From Dryococelus australis (taxonomy: Eukaryota > Arthropoda > Insecta > Phasmatodea > Phasmatidae): a stretch of DNA of 64,000 bases. The notes under the pieces were generated by a model, which saw only the letters and a program-made list of their open reading frames with translations, was not told where the DNA came from and made no database searches. This document shows positions 22,748 through 35,196 of the stretch, piece after piece. A program made the position numbers and the translations under genes. Each line of letters starts with the position of its first letter. Position 1 is the first letter of the stretch. The stretch is taken from NCBI GenBank assembly GCA_029891345.1, contig CM057002.1:16738295-16802294 (forward strand), in the 5' to 3' direction.

Positions 22748-23470
22748 ATGTTGAGGCTGTGCACTCAAGCTACAGCAGGAGCTCATAGCATTACTGAAGG
22801 TGGGTGGATTTCATTTCAGAAAGTTTATGAGCAACCATGCGCCTTGTTGGATTGGCTCCCACCGGAGGACATTCATGTACCATCATCTCACTTGTCTGAT
22901 CTTGACCATGACTTGGTTATTAAAGTCCTAGGTCTGCAATGGAACCCTTCCACTGACTCATTTTCATATGCAATCCATCCCAACTCCAATCCGCCTACAA
23001 AACGCATCATTCTGTCGGACTTGGCTCGAGTGTTTGACCCGCTTAGTAGGCTAGCTGCCTTAATTTTGTTTGGCAAACACTTGATTCAGATGCTGTGGCT
23101 GAAAGGTGTGGACTGGGATACTGAACCATCCCTGGAAGTGCGTGAAAAGTGGGACAGTGTCAGATCTGAACTGTCATTATTGTCGTCCATCGCTGTGGCC
23201 CGTCCACTAGTGAATCTGCAAGGATGCACATATCAAGTTCATGGATTTGCTGACAGTTCCGAAATTGGTTATGCTGCTGTTGTATACCTTTATGTGAAAA
23301 CTTGGCAGGGTCCAGCAATAGTTCACCTGTTGGTGGCCAAATCTAAGGTTGCGCCAGTGAAGAAGGTGTCGCTACCTCGCTTAGAACTCTGTGCTGCTCT
23401 TTTGCTAGCTCGACTTCTCCGTCTCGTCGTCAACAACTATGAATCGAGGCTGCACATTGAGGCCACTTAG
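22748..23470 (+). pseudogene. BEL/Pao RT C-terminus and RNase H
   Basis: The frame contains VLGLQWNPSTDSF, the RT thumb/connection signature of BEL elements (KVLGL.W....D.F), DPLSRLAALILFGKHLIQ, and an RNase H-like VHGFADSSEIGYAAVVYL with the D-S pair. It ends KVSLPRLELCAALLLARLL. It is open for 240 codons before a stop at 23468. Confidence 0.8.
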
Positions 23471-23691
23471 GCCTGGACAGAGTCTAGGCTAGTTTTATCT
23501 TGGATTACTTCATCACCTCACCTGAAATTCAAGATTACATATTAACTGAATGGTGGCATCATGTTCAGTCGGAGAAAAATCCTGCCAAGTGCGCCTCATG
23601 TGGTTTGACACCCGCACAGCTTCAGCAACATCATTTGTGGTGGGCTGGACCATGGTGGATGAAGGAAACCAGTGATCATTGACCCTGCTAT

Positions 23692-24911
23692 ATGTCCACA
23701 GAAGAGACCTCGGCATCAGCCTCCATCATTCCTGAACAGAAAACTCTCTCATTTGGCAACTTTATAGACATCAGCCCCCTGGAGTTATTTCTTGAAAGGT
23801 GGAGCAAGTGGAATAAGCTTATTCGCATAACAGCATATGTTGTGCATTATATTCACAATTGTCATGTGCCACAAAACAAGGCCACTGATGCCTTACTACC
23901 TCATGAACTATACAAGGGCTTTAACATTTGGCTGAGGTATGTCCAAGCTTCTTGCTTTGAAGCTGATATTAATGCTCTAAAGAAGCAGCGGCGTGTATCA
24001 CCTCCGATTCTGAAATTGGTTCCATTTATTGATCCCTGTGGAGTGGTCAGGGTGGGCGGTAGGCTGTCTCAGTCAAATTTACCATTTGAGAAAAAGCACC
24101 CAGCTTTGCTTCCCAAAATGCACTGTTTTACAGACTTATTAATTAGTCATTATCATGAAGTCAATCAGCAGCCAGGTGTTCAAACTCTTCAGAGTATCCT
24201 CAGGAAACAATTTTGGATACTTGCAGACAGATGTGCCATTCGTCATGGTCTTCGTTATTGCCTCAAGTGCTTTAAGACAAGACCTGCTTCTTCGGCACCA
24301 TTAATGGGAGACCTTCCTGCCATGAGGATTCAGCAGATGAAACCCTTTGCAAAAGCCGGGGTGGACTATGCTGGTCTGTTTACTATTAAGCTGGACCGAA
24401 TTTGCCGCCCAGTGTTGTTAAAAGCTTATCTTTGCATATTTGTTTGTTGTGTAACTAAAACAGTGCACCTTGAATTGGCATCTGACCTTTCTACAGATAT
24501 ACTTCTAGGTGCATACAAACACTTTCTTGCCCATCGTGGCAGGTCATCTAATCTATATAGTGACTGTGGAACCAACTTTGTGGGTGCTAATAACCATCTG
24601 AATGGGCTGCGGCAGCTGCTTGCTTCTCCCACCACCAACAGACCATGGCAAGCTCCTTGACCATCCTTGGAGTAACTTGGCATTTTAATCCCCCCGCAGC
24701 ACCTCACTTCAGTGTATTATGGGAAACTGGAGTTAAGGTGGTCAAGTCCCATATGCAGCGTGTTATTGGAGAGCAAATTCTCACTTACGAGGAACGGAAT
24801 ACTGTTCTAATGCAGATCGAAGCCATCCTCAACTTCAGGCTTCTTTGTTCACTGAGCTCGAACCCGAATGTCTTGTTCGTGCTTACTCCTGGTCATTTTT
24901 TTAACTATTGA
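23692..24911 (+). pseudogene. BEL/Pao integrase, one frameshift
   Basis: The integrase joins cDNA to host DNA. The first frame (23692-24660) has the zinc finger LISHYHE...CLKC, then the core AGVDYAGLF (first Asp) and LYSDCGTNFVGANN (second Asp). The overlapping frame 24645-24911 continues with LWETGVKVVKSHMQRVIG, holding the catalytic Glu, and IEAILNFRLL. All three acidic residues are kept. Only the frame change near 24650 and lost C-terminus break it. Confidence 0.85.
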
Positions 24912-24960
24912 GCCACTTGCCACAGTTCTAGAGCTAAACCTGGAGGGCGTCTAGCTGTGG

Positions 24961-26770
24961 TGAACGTCTTTACATGATTCACTTATGGTAGCCATTACTG
25001 TCATTGTGGTGAGCGTCCATTCGTAATGCTACCTACTTAAGTGGGCTGTCGGCCACCGAAACACTTGAACAGTGAGGTGTAAAATGTCTATCAAAAGTTA
25101 TTGAATGTACAGCTTTTTATGGCCGTATTAAAAAAAGTTAGTTATCATATCGTCGAGTGACTAATTACTGATGCATTTACCTCATTGGTTCACTCTACTG
25201 GAAGTGTACTGAATACTTTTGAATTTTAATTTACTCTAAATGTGATTGTTCTGCTTACATCACTGTCTTGGCTTGCAGCTAAATTAACTGTGGTGCACGT
25301 GGCTGGTCTATAACGAGTCCTTTTGCCACATGCACGTAGTAACAGTTTATGGCTACTAAACTGTTTTTAAAATTTGTACACTTACTGGCGATCTTCGGTT
25401 TCACTTTCAACGGGCCTCACTCTTGGACGAAGGGCAGCGTGCAGAGGGTATGGGCACATATACATGGTTGTGGAACTCCATGGTCCCAGTACCGGCCAGA
25501 CATGTGGGCCACCTTGGCGGTACGTGGGGACATCAGGCATTGTGGAGCAGCCTGGGGCGTCATGGCATCTGCTTCTGCCGCAAAAAAGTGGGAGGGCACT
25601 CCTCCAAGGGACGTTGAGGCAGTACGGGGGAGTGTCGAGTCTTCCACCCGACTGCACGGGTTCCTAGTAGGGCAGAATGTTTCTCTGATGGGGCTGTGCG
25701 AGGGAGAAAGATCTCCACCCCGATTGAGGGCAGCACAGCTCGTCGTGGTACCAGGTCATGGGCGGCATCATCGGCTCGGTGGCCAGGTCCTGGGATGAGC
25801 CAGTGGAAGGGAGATTCACCTCGACCTCCACTGCGGGTGATGTGCCTGTTGAGGGGTAGTGGGTGGCATCAACGTTCTTGATAAAAGCGACCTCTCCCGT
25901 ATCAAGATGGCCGGGCGGAGCACTTCCAATGTGGCAGCTCGACGTCCGGGTCTGCGGGTATTCTTGTTACAGCTCGTAGCACTTGGTAGCAGAGTTTTCT
26001 GTGTAAGACAGAGAACTCACGTCCGAGCTAGACGTCCCAGGTTCCGGTGGTTTAGTGGCATCTTGTACTTCTTCGTAGGACCCAGAAGTCGACTTTGTCG
26101 AAGTAAGAATGACCTTAATCTCTGGTTTCGCAGTTGTACCAGGTGGAGTGGTAGATGATCATTCTGGGTCCGCGACGTGCTTGCCTGTTGGCGGCCCAGT
26201 GGATGGTGCAGTCACTTCCCGGCGTCAGAAACCGGCTTCGGGAATTCTCGGACATACGGGATTTCTGATTTGGGAGTTGTACCAGGTGGAAAGGAAGGTG
26301 CTCTGATTGCTTCCATCTCCTTCACCATTGGCGGTTTGGTTCGCTCTGTCAATCCGACTTGACCAGAGGGGTGTTCAGCTCTCTTCCCTATCTCTGGGAT
26401 TTTTCCAAGATATTTGGTGCAGCTAAGGGTGGCCCGGTCAGGTCTGACAATGACTCGGTGGCCACAGCTGGTCGGCGTCAAGGGCAGGGATCCAATGGAG
26501 ACTGCTCCTCAGCGTGGTTGCATCTCTATTCTCTAGTCTCCCGGATGGAGAATAGGATGGCTCCCTGTCGGGTTCTGGGGTTTGGGCCTCGGGCCTCGCG
26601 TCACCTCTTCGGCCTGGGCTCGACTTTGGGAGCTGCCATTGACGGAGTAGGGCCTCATTTGGAAGTCGGTGGCCTCGAAAGCTCTTGGTCTGGGGCATCT
26701 TCGGACTGAAGTAGCGCATGATGTTGACGGCTTCTTGACCTGACTTCTAGTCCGGTGATTTAGGGCCGGC
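24961..26770 (-). other. between BEL/Pao and Gypsy-2 protease, probable Gypsy-2 remnant
   Basis: GC-rich from about 25400. Minus-strand frames at 26212-26898 are proline- and arginine-rich and follow the Gypsy-2 protease in the expected place for the PR-RT linker. No RT motif was found, so Gypsy-2 is probably truncated here. Confidence 0.3.
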
Positions 26771-26773
26771 TGG

Positions 26774-27270
26774 TTAGTTTCTATCAACAACTGTTGGAGG
26801 TGGATCGAGGTACGGGGAGGGGCAGCATAAAGACTGGCTGCCTTTCCAGTTAATGAGAGTTTCTCCATCTTTTCCCAGTTGAAGGCGATGTTGTTCATTG
26901 TCGAGGACGCAGTGCTGTTGCAGTAACCATGGTTGCCCCAAAATCATGGATTCCCCTATATGGGGCGTAGCTATAAAATTAACGTGGGAGGTCATATTAT
27001 GTATCTCAATTGATAACTATGCCTCCTTCAACACGAAGGAAGTGATCCAGTTGTGCGAGCCTGACCTTACTTTTAAAGGGGGTCAGTTGGGCTTGTTGGC
27101 GGGGCATGATTAGGTTGCTCCTTATAAAATTTCCTATGATGGCTGAGTTTAGCACTGCCATGGTGTTTCCTTTATTAAGGCAGACCTCTACATGGGACGT
27201 TCCAGGGAAATCAAACTCTTCTATTATATTTTGAAGCAAGACTGGGGGGTTCTTCTCCCCCTTGTTGGGG
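26774..27270 (-). pseudogene. Gypsy-2 retropepsin, catalytic Asp lost
   Basis: The minus strand at about 27100-27190 reads VEVCLNKGNTMAVLNSAIIGNFI. The active site D-T-G-A is replaced by N-S-A-I, losing the catalytic Asp. After a frameshift near 27000, 26774-26995 has FIATPHIGESMILGQPWLLQ, the typical retropepsin end (ILG.PWL). Confidence 0.7.
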
Positions 27271-27761
27271 TTCCGGATTCGCCCTCTCTTTTTTGTGGAG
27301 CAGTCTCCGTTGTGATGTCGGCCGGCGCAGTCCAGACACTTTGGCCACATCTGATTGTGGGGAGGGGAAGTCAAGGTCGGGGTTTCAGGCGCGTGGTCTG
27401 TCAGTGTCCTCCCCTCCTTCCCCTTGTCGGCCTGCCTACAGTCTAGCTCGGCTTGCTCTGAGTAATTGCGCTCTGTTTCCCGTGCGCGTTCTATCAGCTC
27501 TGCTATTGACAGCGGCTTCAGGGCTTGTAGAAAATTACACAGCTTCGGTAATAGTATACGAGCTATGAAGCATACGCAATATTCCTTGTCGTTCTCTGAA
27601 GGGAAAAGGCGGTGGTAAATCCGTACCTTGTTTGGTATAAAAAATTTGGCCTCTTCATCCATGTCCTGGGTCTGGCTATAAAACTGCATCATTAGTCTAG
27701 CCAACACCTCCTCGCCAGTGAATTCCACCACTATCCAGTTACTGAACTTCTTCCAGTCCAT
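27200..27761 (-). pseudogene. Gypsy-2 gag capsid and zinc knuckle
   Basis: From 27761 the frame has WKKFSNWIVVEF...EEVLARLMMQF, FIPNKVRIYHRLFP and LLPKLCNFLQALKPLSIAELIERA, the retrotransposon gag domain. A charged linker follows, then a single knuckle with CLDCAGRHHNGDC (C-x2-C-x4-H-x4-C type). The frame is open through to the protease, so gag and protease share one reading frame here. Confidence 0.75.
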
Positions 27762-27896
27762 ATCTTCTGTATCTTTCCTACCATGTGAAGATGAGGCAGG
27801 TCTGTATCTTTGAATTCTTTCTCACATTCCTGCGTGAATGCGATTGGGTCTTCGTGTGGACGACCTGCAATGTCAGTTATTATAATATTGTCATCT

Positions 27897-28384
27897 CTAC
27901 GCGTAGTTGGGTGGCCAAGTGCAATTCCAGATTGGATATCTATCCGGGAAGGATTGGATCTGGGGGAATGAGAGATGTGTTTCTTTCAGCAACTCTCGCA
28001 CTGGAAGGCCATCGCGGGCATAGAGACGCGTTAGTCGGACCTCCCCTATGTATAGGTGGTGATAGGGTTCACTGCACGTTGTGCACCTTATGCGGTTTAT
28101 GCCTCGACTGGGGCACGTAACTTCGTTACACAAATTGTAGGCTGTTGCTGGCAAGCGATACAGCGGTACTCTAAACCGTCTGTTACTCGAGTCTCTTCAG
28201 GTCAGCCTATGCAGGCATAATGAAAGAGTTTGTTGCAGTAGGTGCATTCTATCCTTAGTGTGCCATGGCCTGGACAGTCGGCATGGCTACACTGTACATT
28301 GGATACATCGGGTTCATTGTCGGAATTCTCGCCAGTGGCAGCGTTGACATCGGCGTCTGACATGGTAATGGTTAAGGGCGCCAC
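27897..28384 (-). pseudogene. Gypsy-2 gag N-terminus with tandem zinc-finger-like units
   Basis: Start codon at 28361-28359 (MSDADVNAA...) or a few residues upstream. The first unit reads CSHADCPGHG...CTYCNKLFHYACIG. The second (from about 28140) reads CNEVTCPSRG...CTTCSEPYHHLYIG and then an arginine-rich stretch. Spacing resembles a PHD-like C-x4-C...C-x2-C...H-x2-C unit, and the second unit has lost its last ligand. A frame break lies between the two. Such fingers are not part of the standard Gypsy gag. Confidence 0.5.
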
Positions 28385-28497
28385 GGAGTGTTTTGAGGAC
28401 TCCCTGAAGTCCCCTTGACTGATAGTTTAGACCCTTAGTTCTCGGGGTATGGTTGGTCTAATTCGTGCCGTTTACTGCGCACAGCTATTTATCTGAC

Positions 28498-28515
28498 GCC
28501 CCATGTTGGGTGCCA
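28498..28515 (-). other. primer-binding site of Gypsy-2
   Basis: The minus strand reads TGGCACCCAACATGGGGC, starting TGG as expected for a site complementary to the 3' CCA end of a tRNA. It lies between the LTR and the gag start and fixes the orientation of the element. Confidence 0.7.
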
Positions 28516-30220
28516 GAAAATCTCTTTACACGTGCCCGAATAGGCTACTAGGCTCTGTGGTTGAAGATTTTGTCCGCTAGACCAAAAGAGGGGTGGTCTA
28601 GGTTAATAGACGATGAGAGACAACGGGTGTTGGCTAGCACGTACTTATTATTGCTTCTTGGGTGCCGTGGTCGTAGTGGGTTTTACTCAGATGCAGCGAG
28701 CCTGACCTATGCCGAACTGGCGATTACACAAGTGAGATTCGTTTGTCCAGAAGTGGACGTTATCCCAGCCGAATCCTGTAGCAGTGCAGGTTAACAGTCC
28801 TTTCACCACGGGATGACATGAGAGATGAATTCGGATACATGAGATACAAATAAGATGGTTACCGGAGCAGCCGATACTGATCCATGCCTGAGTTGGGCGG
28901 CGCGGTCCCGTTCCGCTTGTCACTCCGGAGTGGGTTGAGGAACTGTCCGGCGGCAAAGAACACTGCATTTTGTTCCCGATATTTACAACTGTGCCTATGG
29001 TCATAAGGCATCGAGTCTCTGCTTACAGTTTACTAGGTACACCTTGACATGAACAAACTAAACACAGTTTATAGTGTCAGTCTGGTTTTGGCTTGTTGAC
29101 CAGGCTCTGTTAAGTCTCCACTAATTCCCCACACATGCGGGCTGATCAGAGACAGGGAGCTGTTTGGATAACCAATGCAGCCAATGGATTTGCATTCACA
29201 CAGAGATGGTCGGCATGTCTCAAACTACAGATATCCTAGCACTAACAATGCTGTGGGGTAAAGTAATAACTCGAGACTGTCACTTCTCCATGGGTAAAGG
29301 TGTTGCTAGTGGTTGTGGCTCATCTGTTCCTCTCCGCCAGTACTGGTACAGTGCTGTGGCAGTCGGAAAGCAAGAGGTGACCATCTAATGGGTGTGTAGA
29401 AAATATAACGGACCCCTGAGGGGCGCCCCCTGTTGAAGTTAAAATGGTTATATCAATTACCAGTTCTTGTCAATGGTGTACATAACAACCTGTGTCTAGC
29501 AGTCAAACAGATAGATACATTCAGAAATAAAAGTGGTAAGGTAGGAAACAAAAGTTTATTGATGGTTCAGTAAACATGCAATGCGTACTACCTCCTACCA
29601 GACAATTGAGTTCTGAAGGTTACTATGCTGGCCAGGTGTAGGCGACCTGGTTCTAATGGAAAAAGCGGTAAATAAATATCTAAACAAGAGAAGATACAAT
29701 ACCTCTAAACTGGTCTAAGAAGGTTGTCTTAAGGAGACAAAGTGAATTTAACGTGTTCGCTGGTTGACGTTCGCCGGCGGTGAAATAGCCGTAGGGGACA
29801 TACTTAATGCTTCGAAATTCTCTAGAGGTCCAAGCACCGAGCAGTGCTGTGGAAAGTAACGAGATAAGAACAAGAATGACACTCGAGGCAGCGTGCTGAT
29901 TTATATAGTGGAGCTTGTAGGCTACCAGAGCGGGGTGCGTTGGAGGCGTGATGTCCTCCTGCCCTGGTTGGCGTGGGAATACACTGGTCAGCGCTTCTGC
30001 TTCGTACCTCGTTGGTGCTGCTTGGCCTTACCCGAAGTCTGGGCAGCTCGTAGGCTCTCAGCGCAGGGTAGGGCGGGCAGCATGCCTGCAAGGTTTCGTA
30101 TCTTCCAGGTGAAGAGAATATGCAAATAAATTCCTACTGCCTGTAGCGTAGGCAACGCGTCACTCATATCTTTAGTGGTGGAAGAGGTACCCTTGGCGCG
30201 ATGAGTCGTAATCATATTAG
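28516..30220 (-). mobile_element. LTR copy L1, 5' LTR of Gypsy-2
   Basis: About 1.7 kb. In minus-strand sense it has a TATATAA box near 29899-29913, the family palindrome at 29632-29650 (CCAGGTGTAGGCGACCTGG on the plus strand) and AATAAA at 29555-29560. Segments around 29290-29395 and 29575-29650 are clearly shared with L2 and L3. Confidence 0.7.
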
Positions 30221-32246
30221 ATTAGATGTATAAGCGGCACGAGTCAAAGAAAAAATTGTTGGTGTGCTCACTATACACAGAATAAAAGAGGAAGGGGAAG
30301 TGGTAGCCATAAATTGTCAGGGGATGTTGAGGGAAGTGGTGGGACTGTCTGTTGTATTTTCTCTTGCTCTTACAACACTCCTCTCCCTTATCTCTCTTTC
30401 TCACTCAGCGAACCTTAAGTTATGAGTAGGTCGAAACCCCGCTCCTTCCCCACCCCCCCCCCTCTTTCCACATAACGACATCCTGTCATATAGCAAACCA
30501 GAGCTGCGATCTGTTTACGACCCCCCCTCCCCCTTCAAATAACACCCAGGTGTTGCTGGTCGTTAATACCGCCAAGCCCTCTTTGTTTCCTTGGCAGAGG
30601 CTCAGGAGCCATGATTGTGGAAAGGGGGGGGGGGGGGAGGGGTTGGGGAAGAAAGGATGAGGAAAACTTTTCTTTTGAGATAAGGGTAGTGTGACATTCT
30701 AGCACTGCAAAAAATTAAGAGAGCCAGTTACTGTTAAAGGAGGATGGAGAAAAAAGAAAAACGAAGCTGGAAATGTTGAGTAGTAGGAGCATGATGTTTC
30801 TGGATATCATATTTTGGCTTTTTGCACCCAAGTTATTTAATTAAAGCATTTTCCGAACATATCACAATCACCACACAATGTAAAATATAATTTGTTCCAT
30901 ACTTACTAAACTAACAGCGTACCACAAATTTTTTGTGCAATTTTATTTAAGAAATTTTTTCCCCTGAAAATTGTTGCAAAAATCGTGGTACGCGCTTAAC
31001 ACGAGTAAATACAGTATGCATAGCTCAAAATAGTTGCACCTAACATCACTTGTATTTCAAAGCAAATGGTTTCACCAGAAAATGTTATGCAAAACATTTT
31101 AATGAGGAATTTTTATTTATAAAGATGTTTTCTTTTGTATTTAAAGGTTGTTTTATCCAGTAAGGTTGGTGTTTCATTGTATCTGGCATAAAATTAACAT
31201 GATTTTAAAATTATTATTTATTTAACTCAAAGGGCAGCATCTTCGCAAATAAAATTATATGCCCAAAACCATATACTATACCACTTGTCAGCAAAAAATT
31301 GTTTGAACATAGAGCATCTTGTATTATAAGTGTTCATTTTCAGTAACTTCTTGCGGGGAAATTGGAAGATTTATATTAATTTATACCAATAGACACGCAT
31401 CTCTGAATAAACAGATAATATGTAAGTACCTATTCGACACCATTCACCGTTCAATAATGGGTAGGTAAGCACAGAGCCGAATGCTTTGTAACTCATGACA
31501 GGGAAAATCAGAGAATGTGGTTTTTAATTATTAAAGACAGTGAAGAAATAATTTATAATGGCCTCATTTGTGTTTCAAATTTACAAGTTTTCTTGCAGTA
31601 AAATATGATTAATTACTTAAAAAGACAGTCATTTGCCACGCGTGCAAGATGTCGCCAACAGGTAGCGGCGTGGAGAGGTCACCTCCCCCCCCCCCCATCT
31701 TAAACCAACAGACATGACACTGCCCGATCGATAACTTCTCCGTGTGCTCTTAGCTGATAGTGGGCGTAGGACATTTAAAATTTGACTTGCAGTTGGTGTT
31801 ATATTATTTGCATTTTTAGAGCGTTTGAAAGTTTTAGGCCATCTTGCATTTTGTGTCGGATTACAATAAATTATATACAGTATTTTAAGACAATATTTGC
31901 TTTATTTAAATAAGTCTAGGAGAAATATTTTAAATGTATTATTAGTAGTAATACTTTTTCTAAAATTCACTGTGAAGGTCATTGGCATCTGTTTTTGGTA
32001 TTGGGGTTATCGGCATTGGTATCTGGGTATCAGTATAGGAAAACATGGTATCGGAACAACTCTAAGTAAACTCCATAGAAATCAGATGTGCTGAAGTTGT
32101 CTAATTACCATTGTTGAAAATGTGTCATGCGTCAAGGACACCAAGAAATATAAAACTGACAAAAACCCGCCATGAGAAATTTGTCCAAGGGTGTATGCCA
32201 CAAGTCAGGTATACAACAGTAGTTGTCTTTGAAGATGAAACTGTAC
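30221..32246. other. AT-rich end of the 17-kb intron, no gene
   Basis: No domain seen. Holds a poly(G) run near 30627-30640 and a TATC/GGTATTGG-rich patch at 31970-32065. Confidence 0.5.
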
Positions 32247-32404
32247 CTCAAGGTGTGTGTGATGAGGTGGGACACCTTGTCTGAGGGCAGCTGCAGGACG
32301 GAGGTGGCCACCTGCTCGGCTGGTACCCCACCCAGAATGGACAGCTGCAGTGCTACCAACTCTGCCTGGTGTGCAGCGCCCATGGCAGCCGTCAGCTTCT
32401 CCGC
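32247..32404 (-). CDS. spatacsin (SPG11) exon
   Basis: Encodes AEKLTAAMGAAHQAELVALQ through SHLITHTL, the helical part of Spatacsin_C with the AELVALQ core. Acceptor TTGCAG|G at 32406-32405, donor TTGAG|GTACAG at 32246-32245. Ends in phase 2. Length 158 bp. Confidence 0.9.
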
Positions 32405-33270
32405 CTGCAACATGCCCCACCTTAATTAAAAAAACAGTAAACCCTAATACAATTTTTTAAAAGTACATCATTTGCACTCTAAAAGAATTAAAATCTACCT
32501 CGTTTGAAAAGTAACAGGTGTAAAAGATGGTCAAATATTTATATTATAAACTGGGCTAACTTAGTTTTAAATTTCAATCTAATGGACAGTTTTTAAATCA
32601 ATACTTACAATACAATTATTTTTTAATTACAGTAGATAGAAGAGGTTATGACAGGTTTACTGATATTACAGAGAGTAAGAGGCTGCTAGAATACTTGCAG
32701 TATCACAAGATGTGGGGTGTTCACCTCACAGAGGAAACACACGATAGGCAGTGCAGTGCATTATCTAACACAGAAAAGCATTTCCACCACTTGAACTGTT
32801 AAAAGTACATGAACCAGGCTCACGGTTAGCAAAATTTTTACACAAATACATTCCAGAATTTTCACTGCATGCCAGGAAGCTAATCAGCAACCGGTTTGTA
32901 TTGACGCCTGTTTGTGGGATGGAAAAGAGTTAAAAGAGGTTTTCAGGGGCGGTGATGGTGAGGTCTAGGAATGATTATACCAGATGGTGCCAGATGCCGT
33001 CAAAGCGACGTCAATGTTGATGCTGCATCTCTTAACCTCGCCGTTGCAGAGTTGAGCTCTGCACAGTTGATTACTGCTCCAGATGAGTGATGTTTGAGAA
33101 ATGATAGCCAGTCGGTGCTATGCAACATTGTTAATTTTGGTGGGAAAATCACATAACTCACACGCGCGTACGTGGACTGTCAGAGCCTCCCACACGCCCA
33201 TACAATGTGAAACAAAACTTAGAACACTTGCACATTAAATTACTTACATAGGTTGAGTGAGCGGATATTG
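32405..33270. other. intron, no gene
   Basis: AT-rich intronic sequence up to LTR copy L2. Nothing recognised. Confidence 0.5.
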
Positions 33271-35120
33271 TAAGGGCCCGTCCCCTGACACGTATGATGC
33301 AACCGTTGTCGCATGTCCGATTAGCTAAGCTGGATCACGGTTGTGTGGCTTTGGTTGCACTTAGGTCGGTTGTGCGTGCGGGTTGGCTTATGCTTACTTA
33401 CAGCTGGATATAGCGGTTGGGCCCGTGACCTTCCGAGTTGGTACAATGTTCTCAATGTTACTGTTAACTAGTCCCTTGGATGGGTCTGGCTTGCGACTCA
33501 TTTTGGAGCTAGTCTTAGTCAATGACGGGCGGGAGGTGCATGGGATTGGTGCCCTGTCAGTTTGCGGGCGAGGGGTAGCGGGATATAGCTATTACGTCGC
33601 TCGTCTTCAGTTTTGGGCAGTAGAAGAGGCACAATGTGACACAACGCAGAACTCGCCGTTCCAGTCCTTTGATTCCCTCCTCCAGAAGTTACTATTAGAG
33701 ACGCCTAACTAGTTCTCAGTTTTGTTAAGTAATTCTCTTACCACTGGATGACAGGTCGGGTGTGTACATAGCGGTGCTGACGGGAAAGTAGTTGGGTTAA
33801 TGGCAGTCGTCGCGTAGGTGGCGCCAGTAACCGAAGTAAGGCAGCACAATCTCGTTCGGCTCATCGGTTAGCTGTAAGTGGGGGTTAGACCAGCCAGTTG
33901 TCTGGCAGCAAGGCGTGCAACTCTTTGATCCTCTCTCTTGGCGCTGTGTCTCACCTTGAACGGCATAGAGCAGGGGTAATTACAGAGAACCTCGAAAGGA
34001 GCACTACGGACGCGGATAGCCCTAACTTAGTGTTGCCTGGCAACAGTCTTGCCAACGCGAGCTCAGGTGCTTCAGAAGATTCCCCACTGTTGCGAGCTGA
34101 TCAGAAGCATTGGAGCCATGTGGGTTGCCAAGACTATCGCTGGTTGTACGATCCCAACCAAGGCCAGGCCGTAGCACCTAAGCAAATATCCCCGCCAGCA
34201 ACCAGGTGCTCTGGTAGGGTAACAACTCAGATGTACTGTTTCTCCCTGATTGAGAAGTGTTGCTAGTGGTCGTGACTCATCTGGTCTATTCCTCTAGTAC
34301 CTGTATACTCGGTAGGAATAGAATAGCTGGCCGACAAATGGTTGTGTTTTCAACTTGGAGCCACCTGAGGGGAAATCTCTAGTTGTAGCAAATTTCGGAA
34401 TAAGAATACTTTCCCATTTCCGGTTGGCGGTACTCAGCTCTTGGTTCTCCCAGTAATTGGTGACAGATTACTCTATGAATGAGACTCGAGGGTACGAGAA
34501 ACAAAGCAGTGTTTATTAAAAACTTATTACACATGGTGACACATGCTCTCCTGCCAGGCAGACTGGTGGTTGGAAGTAATCCTACGGTAGCCAGGTGTAG
34601 GTGACCTGGTCCTAAGCTAAGAAGGGAAGTTAAGTGAAAACTGTTGAAGATTACTTAGATACAAACCTAACTCTAAATGGGGGTGTCTGTAGGAGACAAA
34701 TAAGAATTACGTGTGGTGTGTATAATACTACAGAAAGCTTCTGGTAGTTATTGGGGTTGCTGGAGCGCCCGGTAACTGGGCTGCAGAGCTCTAAAGGCGA
34801 TGTTAATGGTGGCAGTCTCTGGTGGCTACTGAAGACTGTTAGGTTGTTGGCGACAGCCTTGGGAAGGGCTGTTGAAGGTCTCGTAGTAGTCTCGACTCCA
34901 GCACCCAGGTGCTCGGAGCAGACTGCAGGAACAAATGACGAGGACTGCAGTGCATGGCCTTATATAGCGAGGCAGCGCGTGTCATGGCGGCCGCGGGGGA
35001 GGGCATGTGACATCCCTCAGGTGCGAGGCCGGAGTGGGGGTAGCACCCTCTGGTCATCTCTCGGCTTTCGCGTATACTCAGTGGCACTCGTACATGGCCT
35101 GAGGCGGATGATGGCTTGTA
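33271..35120 (-). mobile_element. LTR copy L2
   Basis: Shares blocks with L1 and L3. Family palindrome at 34591-34609, AATAAA (minus strand) at 34512-34517, TATATAAGG box (minus strand) near 34964-34974. No internal region is attached, so it is probably a solo LTR. Confidence 0.65.
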
Positions 35121-35129
35121 GGCTCTCAG

Positions 35130-35196
35130 CGTGGGGCGGTGGTGGTGGTGGTGGTGGTGGTGGTGGTGGTGGTGGTGGTGGGGGGGGGGGGGTGGG
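35130..35196. repeat. (GGT)n followed by poly(G)
   Basis: About 17 GGT units then a G run. It produces a false polyglycine frame on the plus strand and polyproline on the minus strand. Confidence 0.95.

Larger units (their letters stand above)
20462..24960 (+). mobile_element. BEL/Pao LTR retrotransposon, decayed
   Basis: Domains occur in the order gag (DUF1759-like), zinc knuckles, aspartic protease, RT, RNase H, integrase, all on the plus strand and spread over several frames. The YVDD RT motif, the gag/protease style and the integrase zinc finger are those of BEL/Pao elements. LTRs were not identified. It is inserted antisense to spatacsin, inside its 17-kb intron. Confidence 0.85.
26774..28515 (-). 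mobile_element. Gypsy LTR retrotransposon 2, gag-protease part
   Basis: Minus-strand order from the LTR: primer-binding site at 28498-28515, a gag N-terminus with two zinc-finger-like units, capsid region, zinc knuckle, protease. RT, RNase H and integrase are not visible. Copy L1 of the LTR family directly precedes the primer-binding site and is therefore taken as this element's 5' LTR. Confidence 0.7.

Noticed and set aside
25349-26709. Several plus-strand frames of 90-149 residues
   Set aside because: GC-rich DNA gives open frames by chance. There is no domain and no splice support.
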